Shown: one piece after another, positions 26,822 through 33,875 of the stretch
Position numbering within the stretch: the stretch's first letter is position 1
How the letters are laid out: the number at the start of each line of letters is the position of its first letter
Source: Pseudomonas sp. LS44
Lineage (GTDB): Bacteria; Pseudomonadota; Gammaproteobacteria; Pseudomonadales; Pseudomonadaceae
NCBI RefSeq assembly: GCF_024730785.1
Contig: NZ_CP102830.1
Span: 1,736,001-1,800,000, forward strand
DNA length: 64,000 nucleotides
Direction: 5' to 3'
Program-made: the position numbers and the translations under genes
The notes under the pieces: model-generated
Seen by the model: only the letters and a program-made list of their open reading frames with translations
Database searches by the model: none
Told to the model about the DNA's origin: nothing

Positions 26822-26862
26822 GACGCTCGGTGGTAGGCGGCGCCTGCGCCGCTCCCCCATCT

Positions 26863-26955
26863 GTAGGAGCGAATTCATTCGCGAAAGAGGCTGCAATCCT
26901 TCATGTGTTTCTGTCGACGACCGGCTGATGCCATCGCGAATGAATTCGCTCCTAC
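26863..26955. repeat. REP-like hairpin (GTAGGAGCGAATTCATTCGCG family), long loop
   Basis: GTAGGAGCGAATTCATTCGCG and its complement are separated by about 50 bp. Its last 4 bp overlap the end of the minus-strand Rof-like gene, so it may serve as 3' end structure for both convergent genes. Confidence 0.82.
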
Positions 26956-27236
26956 GGGGTGCAGGCCTTCGTGATTCCACTGAGTTGGACTCGGCCGAAG
27001 CGGCTGCCGGGATCCAGCGGGGTGATGGCCAGCAGGTGGTCGAGACGCACCTCGCGCGTGCCGTCGTTGGCGTCCAGGGCAAGGAATTCTTCCTTGGCCG
27101 CGGTGGTGCGCGTGGTCAGAGCCTTGGCTTCGAAGCTGCTGCCATCGGTGAGTTCGACCAGCAGTCGGTAGCCGTACAAGCAGGCAATTTCCAGGTAGTC
27201 GTGCAGGTCGCAATCGAGAGGTTGATAGTGATCCAC
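26952..27236 (-). CDS. Rho-binding antiterminator (Rof/YaeO) family protein
   Basis: A 94-residue protein matching the Rof family, which binds and inhibits transcription terminator Rho. The family opening is YQPLDCDLHDYLEIACLY; VELTDGSSFEAKA and TREVRLDHLLAITP correspond to the rest of the Sm-like fold. The GTG at 27236 is chosen since it puts the YQPxDC motif at the N-terminus, as is usual, and AGGA sits 8 nt before it. An in-frame ATG at 27266 or TTG at 27320 would give longer forms with no family-like N-terminus. Confidence 0.7.
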   Translation of the reverse strand: MDHYQPLDCDLHDYLEIACLYGYRLLVELTDGSSFEAKALTTRTTAAKEEFLALDANDGTREVRLDHLLAITPLDPGSRFGRVQLSGITKACTP

Positions 27237-27426
27237 GGGGTGGTTCCTGCGGGGATTGAGCAACATGGAGCGCTCGTTCTGAGTTGAGCGGTAGCCAGGC
27301 AGATTGTCGACTAGGATCAAAGTTCGCCTGGCAATTCGGTCTTCCGTTCAGGCGTTGGCGGTAGTTGTCGTTGCGTGAGCATCGTTGTGCATTTTCAAGA
27401 TGGATTCACTGTAGGAGGCTCGCGGC

Positions 27427-27930
27427 ATGTCTGCACTTGGCATCCTTCACACGGTGCTTAGCCTGCTGCCGGTGATCGTCGGCGCCTACGGCTTCTGTCG
27501 CGACGGCCGCGTCATTCCTGCATTGCGTCTGGGCAACTGGTACCTGGGCGGCATGCTCGCCTCGGTAGTCACTTCGTTCGGTCTGTCTAGCAGCGGTGGC
27601 TTCAATGTCGGCCACACGCTGGGACTGGTTGCCCTGGCAGCGATTCTGGTCGCTCGCTATGCCGAGCGGCTGACTTGGCTGGGCAATGGCCGACCTTATC
27701 TGGAGGTCGCCAGCATGACCTTCAGCTATTTCGTGTTGATGATTCCTGGCCTCAACGAAACCCTGTCCCGCGTCCCGCCCGGCGATCCCATCGGCCACGG
27801 GCCGGACTCGCCGGCTGTGCAGGCGGCGCTGTTGATCGCCTTGGTGATTTTCCTCGTTGGTCTGACCTACCAGATGCTCACGTTGCGTTCGCGGCGTATT
27901 GCCGCTGCCCTGGCTCGCCAGCATCACTAA
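27427..27930 (+). CDS. Hypothetical integral membrane protein
   Basis: 167 residues with four predicted membrane helices (LHTVLSLLPVIVGAYGF, YLGGMLASVVTSFGL, HTLGLVALAAILVARYA, AALLIALVIFLVGLTY) and a conserved-looking loop SRVPPGDPIGHGPDSPAVQ. The overall layout is like heme- or quinone-associated four-helix membrane proteins, but no family is recognised with confidence. TAGGAGG lies 9 nt before the ATG. It stands alone between the Rof-like gene and the purine cluster and is followed by a family C repeat. Confidence 0.65.
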   Translation: MSALGILHTVLSLLPVIVGAYGFCRDGRVIPALRLGNWYLGGMLASVVTSFGLSSSGGFNVGHTLGLVALAAILVARYAERLTWLGNGRPYLEVASMTFSYFVLMIPGLNETLSRVPPGDPIGHGPDSPAVQAALLIALVIFLVGLTYQMLTLRSRRIAAALARQHH

Positions 27931-27940
27931 CCTCTATTCG

Positions 27941-28058
27941 TGGGTTAGCCGTAGGCGTAACCCACCGGGCCAGTTGGGCGTCGGCGGTTGGCGGGTTACG
28001 CCGCTACGCGGCTAACCCTCCCTACAAAAGCGATGCGCAGCAGTTAACAGGTACATAG
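27941..28058. repeat. TAACCCACC-type repeat element, family C, copy 2 (left-truncated)
   Basis: TGGGTTAGCCGTAGGCGTAA through CTAACCCTCCCTACAAAAGCG to CAGTTAACAGGTACATAG. The right end matches copy 3, the left arm is missing. Two bases after its end the A-tract of the puuD terminator begins. Confidence 0.75.
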
Positions 28059-28060
28059 AT

Positions 28061-28085
28061 AAAAAAAGCCCGCTGAGAGCGGGCT
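28061..28085 (-). terminator. Rho-independent terminator of the purine cluster
   Basis: On the minus strand AGCCCGCT-CTC-AGCGGGCT is followed by seven T residues. It lies 49 bp after the puuD stop and ends the puuE-to-puuD transcript. Confidence 0.9.
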
Positions 28086-28134
28086 AAGAAGTCTGGCCGG
28101 ACCGGGGGAAAGGCTCCGGCCAGTCGTGGGACTG

Positions 28135-29445
28135 TTACTGGGTGCGGGCGCCCTGGGCGATCCACTGGCCGATCAGTTGGCGCTCTTCCGGGGTCATCTG
28201 GGTGATGTTACCCAGCGGCATGATCTGCGAAGCCACGGCTTGCGCCTGGATCTTCGGCGCCAGTTGCTGGATCTGCTGCGGCGTGTCGAGCATCACCCCG
28301 GCTGGCGCGGCGCTGAACAACGGGCTGGTCGGCTTGGCCGAGTGGCAGACCGTGCAACGTTCCTGAATCACGCTGTGGACCTTCTCGAAGTCGGCACCGC
28401 CGGCCTGCGCCTGAGCTTGTGCCGGCGCTTCGGTGGCGGCTGGTTTGGCGGCTTCCTCGGCTTTCAGCTGCGCGGCGGTCTTGCCACCGACGGCGGTGGC
28501 CGGCAACGACTGGTACTGCGGCTCGGCCTTGGCAGCTTTGTTGCTTTCGATCGGTTTCGGGCCGGTGACGAAGGCCAGGCAGAGCATGCCGACGGCGGCA
28601 GCCGGCAGGGTCCAGGCGAACTTGTTGCTGTCGTGGCGGGTGTTGAAGTAGTGGCGAACCAGCACGGCGAGAATCGCGATACCGGCGAGGATCAGCCAGT
28701 TGTACTCACTGCCGTAGGTGCTCGGGAAGTGGTTGCTGATCATGATGAACAGCACCGGCAGGGTGAAGTAGTTGTTGTGGCGCGAACGCAGCAGGCCCTT
28801 GGCCGGCAGCGCCGGGTCGGGGGTGGTGTTGTCTTCGATCGCCTTCACCAGCGCACGCTGGGCCGGCATGATGGTGAAGAACACGTTGCCGACCATGATG
28901 GTGCCGATGATTGCACCGACATGGATATAGGCTGCGCGGCCGCTGAAGATCTGGGTGAAGCCATAGGCTGCAGCGATCAACAGAACGAACAGCACCGCAC
29001 CGAGCAGGGCTGGGCGCTTGCCCAGGGCCGAATCACAGAGGAAGTGGTAGGCCACATAGCCCGCAATCATTGAGCCGAAGCCGATGACAATGGCCATTTC
29101 CGGTGCCAGATCAACGCCAGGCTTGACCAGGTACAGGCTCGGGTTGAGGTAGTAGACCACCAGCATCAGGGCAACACCCGACAGCCAGGTGAAATAGGCT
29201 TCCCATTTGAACCAATGCAGGTTGTCCGGCATTTTCGGCGGGGCCAGTTTGTATTTTTCCAGGTGGTAGATACCGCCACCGTGGATCGCCCAGAGGTCGC
29301 CGGCCAGCCCTTCGCGCGGGTTGCTGCGATTGAGGTTGTTCTCCAGCCAGACGAAATAGAACGATGCGCCGATCCAGGCGATGCCCGTGATCATGTGAAT
29401 CCAGCGAATACCCAGATTCAGCCACTCAGTCAGATGTGCTTCCAC
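28135..29445 (-). CDS. puuD: Urate hydroxylase PuuD with C-terminal cytochrome c domain
   Basis: This membrane urate oxidase converts urate to 5-hydroxyisourate. The first ~300 residues hold eight or nine helices (LGIRWIHMITGIAWIGASFYF, EAYFTWLSGVALMLVVYYL and others). An alanine-rich linker (EEAAKPAATEAPAQAQAQAG) follows, then a cytochrome c domain with the haem site Cys364-Thr-Val-Cys367-His368. Electrons probably pass through this haem to the respiratory chain rather than directly to O2. It is last of five minus-strand genes for urate degradation, followed by a strong terminator. The architecture is the known PuuD type. Confidence 0.93.
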   Translation of the reverse strand: MEAHLTEWLNLGIRWIHMITGIAWIGASFYFVWLENNLNRSNPREGLAGDLWAIHGGGIYHLEKYKLAPPKMPDNLHWFKWEAYFTWLSGVALMLVVYYLNPSLYLVKPGVDLAPEMAIVIGFGSMIAGYVAYHFLCDSALGKRPALLGAVLFVLLIAAAYGFTQIFSGRAAYIHVGAIIGTIMVGNVFFTIMPAQRALVKAIEDNTTPDPALPAKGLLRSRHNNYFTLPVLFIMISNHFPSTYGSEYNWLILAGIAILAVLVRHYFNTRHDSNKFAWTLPAAAVGMLCLAFVTGPKPIESNKAAKAEPQYQSLPATAVGGKTAAQLKAEEAAKPAATEAPAQAQAQAGGADFEKVHSVIQERCTVCHSAKPTSPLFSAAPAGVMLDTPQQIQQLAPKIQAQAVASQIMPLGNITQMTPEERQLIGQWIAQGARTQ

Positions 29446-29496
29446 AGCCGTTTCCTCATTTACCCGTCGCCGACACGCCGGCTTCAGGATCTTCTC

Positions 29497-30000
29497 TTAT
29501 TGGTGGGGGTCGAGGAGCAGTACGTCGCTCTCGGTAAAGAAATGCTCATCGCAGTTGTTGCCAGAACCACTGCGATCAACCACCAGGAAGTCATCCCGCT
29601 TTTCGATCGTCAGCACCGGGTGGTGCCAAACGCCGCGATGGTAATTAACGCCCTGCCTGCCATTGGTGAGGAAGGCACGGACCAAACCTGGTACAGGTGC
29701 ATCGCCAACTGGCGCGACCACAACCAGAAAAGGATTGCCGAGCAGCGGAATGAACGCCTGGCTGCCCAGCGGATGACGCTCCAGCATGCGGATGGTCAGC
29801 GGCATCTCGAGCTTTTCGGCGCTGAAGATGCTGATGATCGCCTTGTCCTCGGCCTGCGCAGTCTCCACCGTGGCCAGCTTGTGATAGCGGCGGGTGGAAC
29901 CGTTGTTGATCATGAAGTAGTCGCTGTTCTCGGTTTCGATCACGTCACCGAAGGGGGCGAAGGCTTCTTTGCTCAAAGGCTCGATTATCAGTTTGCGCAT
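29497..30000 (-). CDS. allA: Ureidoglycolate lyase
   Basis: This enzyme splits ureidoglycolate to glyoxylate and urea, the last step of the allantoate branch. The 167-residue cupin-like product has MRKLIIEPLSKEAFAPFG at the start, NNGSTRRYHKLATVE, LERHPLGSQAFIPL and GVNYHRGVWHHPVLTI, the histidine-rich AllA signature. The ATG at 30000 is chosen by alignment to the family; an upstream in-frame extension of 42 residues would run into a REP-like hairpin and T-rich DNA. The ribosome-binding site is weak. It lies between alc and puuD. Confidence 0.93.
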   Translation of the reverse strand: MRKLIIEPLSKEAFAPFGDVIETENSDYFMINNGSTRRYHKLATVETAQAEDKAIISIFSAEKLEMPLTIRMLERHPLGSQAFIPLLGNPFLVVVAPVGDAPVPGLVRAFLTNGRQGVNYHRGVWHHPVLTIEKRDDFLVVDRSGSGNNCDEHFFTESDVLLLDPHQ

Positions 30001-30087
30001 GCTGGTTCTGCTTGTTCGTTGTTTGTTTCCCCTCTCCCTGCTCTCTTTTAAAGAAAGGGGGGAGAGGAGATCGATCTGCATCATTTC

Positions 30088-30148
30088 GTAGCCCGGATGC
30101 AATCCGGGGCATCGTGCGAGCGACAATCCCGGATTTCATCCGGGCTAC
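30088..30148. repeat. REP-like hairpin (GTAGCCCGGATGCAATCCGGG family)
   Basis: Inverted repeat GTAGCCCGGATGCAATCCGGG with an arm containing one change (GGATTTCATCC). It lies in the alc-allA gap of the purine cluster. Confidence 0.82.
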
Positions 30149-30181
30149 GAACTGGCCGGGGAGAAGGGTTACACGCAGTTT

Positions 30182-30231
30182 GTAGGAGCGAATTCATTCG
30201 CGAAGAGCATCGCGGCTGAAGCCGCTCCTAC
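30182..30231. repeat. REP-like hairpin (GTAGGAGCG family)
   Basis: GTAGGAGCGAATTCATTCGCG on the left with a shorter right arm (GCCGCTCCTAC). Second hairpin in the same alc-allA gap, 14 bp after the alc stop codon on the minus strand. Confidence 0.8.
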
Positions 30232-30244
30232 AGGTCGCCACAAC

Positions 30245-31240
30245 TTACTTCGCCACCTTGCCGAACAGGCGCAGACGGCTGACACCACCGTCCGGGAACA
30301 CGTTCAGGCGGATGTGGGTGATCGGGCCAAGCTTGGCGATCTGCTCGGCGAACTCATGTTCGGCGTGCATCGACAGTTTCTGGCTCGGCAGCAGTTCGCG
30401 CCAGAACAGGCTCTGGGTTTCGATCTGCGCGTCGGTGCCGCCTTTGACGAAGGCGCCCTGGATCGAGCAGCTGTCCGGGTAGTTGCCCTTGAAGTGCAGG
30501 GTATCGACGACGATGCGCTCGATCTCGCCCGGATGGCCGAGGGCGACGATCACCCAGTCGTTACCCGGGGTGCGGCGGCGTGCGGTTTCCCAGCCATCGC
30601 CCATGTTGATGCCACGGCCCGGGTTGAGGATGTTGCTCATGCGGCCGAAGTGCTCGTCGGAGCAGGCCAGGGCGCGACCGCCATTCAGCGCGGCGGCCAG
30701 GTCGACCTGCTCGTTGTCGCCGATGCTGCTCCAGTCGCGGAACGGCACGCCGTATACGCGCAGACGGGCGACACCGCCGTCCGGGTAGATGTTGAAGCGC
30801 AGGTGGGTGAAAGCCTGCGTGTTATTGATCTCGTGGTAGTGGTGGCTGTTGCCCTGCAGGGTCACGGCCGACAGTACTTCGGTCCACTCGGTGGCGTCGG
30901 TCGGATCACCTTCGGCGACGAAGCAGGCTTCCAGCGAGGCCGACGGCGGGAAGTTGCCGGTGAAGAAGCTGGTGTCGATGTCCACGCCCTTGATCGAGCC
31001 CGGCACGCCGAGGCGGATCACTGCGCTGTCGTAACCTTCGAAGCGCTTGCGGCGCGACTCCCAGCCGTCCATCCACTTGCCGTTATCGTCGAACACGCCC
31101 TCCTTCCACACAGCCGGGGTCGGCTGGAACAACCGGTTGACGTCGGCGAACCAATCGTCAGTGACGGAAATGGCTTTGGTGCCGAGGCGGGCGTCGGCGA
31201 GGTTGACGTATTTCTCGAAAGGTACGGCGTAGGTTCTCAT
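30245..31240 (-). CDS. alc: Allantoicase
   Basis: Hydrolyses allantoate to ureidoglycolate and urea. The 331-residue protein has the two tandem allantoicase repeats: [13 protein letters not shown]...[10 protein letters not shown]...[15 protein letters not shown] and [25 protein letters not shown]...[16 protein letters not shown]. Each is followed by an [23 protein letters not shown] end ([21 protein letters not shown] in the second). Length and ends fit the family. It lies 42 bp after uraD, with a 244-bp repeat-filled gap to allA. Confidence 0.95.
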   Translation of the reverse strand: MRTYAVPFEKYVNLADARLGTKAISVTDDWFADVNRLFQPTPAVWKEGVFDDNGKWMDGWESRRKRFEGYDSAVIRLGVPGSIKGVDIDTSFFTGNFPPSASLEACFVAEGDPTDATEWTEVLSAVTLQGNSHHYHEINNTQAFTHLRFNIYPDGGVARLRVYGVPFRDWSSIGDNEQVDLAAALNGGRALACSDEHFGRMSNILNPGRGINMGDGWETARRRTPGNDWVIVALGHPGEIERIVVDTLHFKGNYPDSCSIQGAFVKGGTDAQIETQSLFWRELLPSQKLSMHAEHEFAEQIAKLGPITHIRLNVFPDGGVSRLRLFGKVAK

Positions 31241-31282
31241 TGGACTCTTCTCGTGCGTGGGAGGGGCGATGCCGGCGTGCAG

Positions 31283-31798
31283 TTAGAGTGCCTGCAGACG
31301 GAACAGCGCGATCTTGTTGATCTCGGCCAGGGCCGTGGCGAATTCCTGCTCCGGGGAGTTATGGATACGCTCCTCGAAGGCCGCCAGGATCTGGTGCCGG
31401 TTGCTGCCTTTCACCGCCTTAATGAAAGGAAAGCCGAACTTGGCCTTGTAGGCATCGTTAAGTTCGGTGAAGCGGGCGAATTCCTCGGCTGTACACGCGT
31501 GGATACCCGCGCCGGCCTGCTCCGAAGTGGAGGAGGCGGTGAGTTCACCGCGGATGGCTGCCTTGCCGGCCAGATCCGGGTGAGCGTTGATCAGTGCCAG
31601 CTGTGCAGCGTGGCTGGCACTGAGCAGGATGTCGGCCATGCACTGATGCAGGCCGTCGATGTCGTTGAGGCTGTTGTCGACGCCGCGGTCATAGGCTTGT
31701 TCGGCGACCCACGGCGAATGCTCGTAGATGTCGGCGAAGGCGGCGACGAACTCATCGCGGCTCAGGCTGGACGGGGTCAGGGTCTGGAAGCGGTTCAT
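31283..31798 (-). CDS. uraD: 2-oxo-4-hydroxy-4-carboxy-5-ureidoimidazoline (OHCU) decarboxylase
   Basis: Makes (S)-allantoin from OHCU. The 171-residue helical protein shows FVAAFADIYEHSPWVAEQAY, LINAHPDLAGKAA (catalytic histidine in the HPDL motif), the SEQ-like TSEQAGAG segment, and FGFPFIKAVKG with the conserved end ERIHNSPEQEFATAL. It overlaps the puuE stop by 4 bp, so the two are coupled. Confidence 0.94.
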   Translation of the reverse strand: MNRFQTLTPSSLSRDEFVAAFADIYEHSPWVAEQAYDRGVDNSLNDIDGLHQCMADILLSASHAAQLALINAHPDLAGKAAIRGELTASSTSEQAGAGIHACTAEEFARFTELNDAYKAKFGFPFIKAVKGSNRHQILAAFEERIHNSPEQEFATALAEINKIALFRLQAL

Positions 31799-32727
31799 TT
31801 CGCGCTCTCCGTTTTGAAAGGGTGGGTGGCGTGCCAGTGGCGGGCGATGTCGTCGCGACGGGCGATCCAGACTTTCTCGTGGCCCTGCACGTATTCGATG
31901 AAGCGCGCCAGCGAGGCCAGGCGTGCCGGGCGGCCGAGCAGGCGGCAGTGCATGCCGATCGAGAGCATCTTCGGTGCGCCTTCGACGCCTTCGGCGTACA
32001 GCACATCGAAGGCGTCCTTCAGGTAGGTAAAGAAGTCGTCGCCGGTGTTGAAGCCCTGCACCTGGGTGAAGCGCATGTCGTTGGTGTCCAGGGTGTAGGG
32101 GATCACCAGATGCGGCTTCTCGGCGGTGCTCGCCGGGTCCCAGTAGGGCAGGTCGTCGTCGTAGGTGTCCGAGTCATACAGGAAGCCACCTTCCTCCATG
32201 ACGATGCGCCGGCTGTTCGGGCCGGTGCGCCCGGTGTACCAGCCGACCGGGCGCTCGCCGGTCAGTTCGGTGAGGATGCGGATCGCCTCGAGCATGTGCT
32301 CGCGCTCCTGCTGCTCGTCCATGTACTGGTAATCGATCCAGCGGTAGCCGTGGCTGCAGATCTCGTGGCCGGCGGCGACCATCGCCTTGATCACGTCCGG
32401 GTGGCGCTGCGCGGCCATGGCCACGGCAAACACGGTCAGCGGGATGTTGTGTTTCTGGAACAGCTTGAGCAGGCGCCACACGCCGGCACGGCTGCCGTAC
32501 TCGTACAGCGACTCCATGCTCATGTTGCGCGCGCCCTGCAGCGGCTGGGCGGCGACCATCTCGGAAAGGAACGCCTCGGATTCCTTGTCGCCGTGCAGTA
32601 CGCAACGCTCGCCACCTTCCTCATAGTTGAGGACGAAGGACAGAGCGATGCGCGCCTCGCCCGGCCAGTGCGGATGGGGAGGGTTGCTGCCGTAGCCGAT
32701 CAGGTCGCGTGGATAGTCAGCACTCAC
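31795..32727 (-). CDS. puuE: Allantoinase PuuE (polysaccharide-deacetylase-like)
   Basis: A cofactor-independent allantoinase converting allantoin to allantoate, unrelated to the metal-dependent amidohydrolase AllB. The 310-residue protein has SFVLNYEEGGERCVLHGDK, ESLYEYGSRAGVWRLLKLF, VAAGHEICSHGYRWIDY and PVGWYTGRTGPNSRR, all PuuE-type motifs in a NodB fold. It starts with GTG after GAAGGAAG. First gene of the minus-strand purine cluster, facing a 415-bp gap with two GntR-like palindromes shared with divergent hiuH. Confidence 0.94.
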   Translation of the reverse strand: MSADYPRDLIGYGSNPPHPHWPGEARIALSFVLNYEEGGERCVLHGDKESEAFLSEMVAAQPLQGARNMSMESLYEYGSRAGVWRLLKLFQKHNIPLTVFAVAMAAQRHPDVIKAMVAAGHEICSHGYRWIDYQYMDEQQEREHMLEAIRILTELTGERPVGWYTGRTGPNSRRIVMEEGGFLYDSDTYDDDLPYWDPASTAEKPHLVIPYTLDTNDMRFTQVQGFNTGDDFFTYLKDAFDVLYAEGVEGAPKMLSIGMHCRLLGRPARLASLARFIEYVQGHEKVWIARRDDIARHWHATHPFKTESAK

Positions 32728-32799
32728 TGCGGTCTTCCTTCTTGAGAGACGTTGCGATGGCCGGGCCGGAAAGGCAGTTGGGCAATCGTGATGGAGTGA

Positions 32800-32809
32800 T
32801 TGTATACAA
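32800..32809. promoter_or_regulatory. TTGTATACAA palindrome, candidate GntR (FCD) operator
   Basis: A perfect 10-bp palindrome 73 bp upstream of the puuE GTG, in the divergent puuE/hiuH gap. GTATAC-centred sites are typical of FadR/FCD-type GntR proteins, a class often adjacent to purine catabolic genes in pseudomonads. It also overlaps a possible -10 (TATACA). The rest of this 415-bp gap is A+T-rich with no gene seen. Confidence 0.5.
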
Positions 32810-32981
32810 AGTGATGTGTGAGTTGTAAATCAAAATTTCATTTCTATTCAGGATAGTGGTTTTGCAAAAATCTTGCCTAAGTAGTCAGGTGTAACAGCTG
32901 GAGCTGCCTAGATCACTGAGGGCTATGCGAAATCGTATTGGAGCGCTCTAGTGATATGCGCCCCAGGATAGGGCATGCATA

Positions 32982-32991
32982 TTGTGTACAA
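32982..32991. promoter_or_regulatory. TTGTGTACAA near-palindrome, second candidate GntR operator
   Basis: Same half-sites (TTGT...ACAA) as 32800-32809 with one central change. It lies 182 bp from the first and 151 bp before hiuH. The pair could allow joint control of both divergent purine units. Confidence 0.45.
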
Positions 32992-33142
32992 TTAACTAGA
33001 TGAAGTGTCTAACATTCCGTTTTTGACGTGTTATGCTCTCATCGTCGCAGGGCTGTTCGGCCTTGGCGGCGTACAGAATTCAACTGATTAAAGGAGGCGT
33101 GGCATCAAGGGTTCGCAGGGCGAGCGCTGATGCCCAGAAGCT

Positions 33143-33496
33143 ATGGGACGTTTAACCACCCACGTACTGGATGCTGCGCACGGCTGCCCTGGCAGCGAGA
33201 TCAAGGTCGAGCTGTATCGCGTCGACGGTGCGCGACAGGAACTGGTCGCCACCGCGCTGACCAACCATGACGGCCGTCTGGATGCGCCGATCCTGCAGGG
33301 CGACGCCTACCGCTCCGGGGTCTACCAGCTGCACTTTCACGCTGGCGACTATTACCGCGCCCGCGGCGTCGCGCTGCCCAACCCGGCGTTCCTCGACGTG
33401 GTGGTGCTGCGCTTCGGCATCGACGCCGGCCAGGAGCATTACCATGTGCCGCTGCTGATTTCGCCGTACAGCTATTCCACCTACCGCGGCAGCTAG
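33143..33496 (+). CDS. hiuH: 5-Hydroxyisourate hydrolase (transthyretin-like)
   Basis: Hydrolyses 5-hydroxyisourate to OHCU, the step between PuuD and UraD. The 117-residue protein has the family start LTTHVLDAAHGCPGS (active-site histidine), the LTNHDGRLDAPIL segment, and the C-terminal YSYSTYRGS tetrapeptide signature. No signal peptide, so cytoplasmic. Divergent from puuE. The ATG lacks a good ribosome-binding site; an AAAGGAGG at 33091 is too far upstream. Confidence 0.95.
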   Translation: MGRLTTHVLDAAHGCPGSEIKVELYRVDGARQELVATALTNHDGRLDAPILQGDAYRSGVYQLHFHAGDYYRARGVALPNPAFLDVVVLRFGIDAGQEHYHVPLLISPYSYSTYRGS

Positions 33497-33548
33497 TCGC
33501 CGCGCCGGTCTCCCGACTCGTTACCCTCCGACTCATAACAGAGTCTTT

Positions 33549-33573
33549 GCCCGCGCACACTGCGGGCTTTTTT
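33549..33573 (+). terminator. Rho-independent terminator after hiuH
   Basis: GCCCGC-GCACACT-GCGGGC followed by six T residues, 53 bp past the hiuH stop. Confidence 0.85.
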
Positions 33574-33875
33574 ATTTGTAGGGCGGGTGAAACCCGCCAT
33601 TGCAGCCTGCGGTTTTCCGTAGGGTGTTGCCCCATTCCGTCCACTGCAGGAGAACAGCCCATGCAAGCCGCAGGCTTCATGCACGAGGTCAGCGCCTGGT
33701 CCGCGACGTGTGCGTGGTGCTGATGCTCGGGGTGACCCTGCGCTTTGCTCCGGACGGCTACGCGCGGGCCATGTGCTGCGCGCCCTGAGGCGGTGCGGCA
33801 CTCGACGGGTGCTGCCGGCATCGTGGTCTAGGCTATTACCGCAATGGAGGTTTCCAGCGGTACAGGAGCGTAGAA
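33574..33875. other. Intergenic stretch between hiuH terminator and first fused regulator
   Basis: Holds a half copy of the GTAGGGCGGGTG repeat (33578-33598) and a 62-codon plus-strand open frame (33600-33788) with no ribosome-binding site or family resemblance, which I do not call a gene. A degenerate TAGGCTATTACC lies at 33829-33840, 35 bp before the regulator start, weakly like half of the autotransporter-promoter motif. Confidence 0.5.

Noticed and set aside
30314..32026. 570-codon plus-strand open frame across alc, uraD and puuE
   Set aside because: It is the antisense shadow of three well-recognised purine genes; the high G+C leaves few stops. The product is low-complexity and resembles no family.
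33600..33788. 62-codon plus-strand frame between hiuH and regulator 1
   Set aside because: No ribosome-binding site, starts inside a repeat remnant, and shows no protein-family resemblance.
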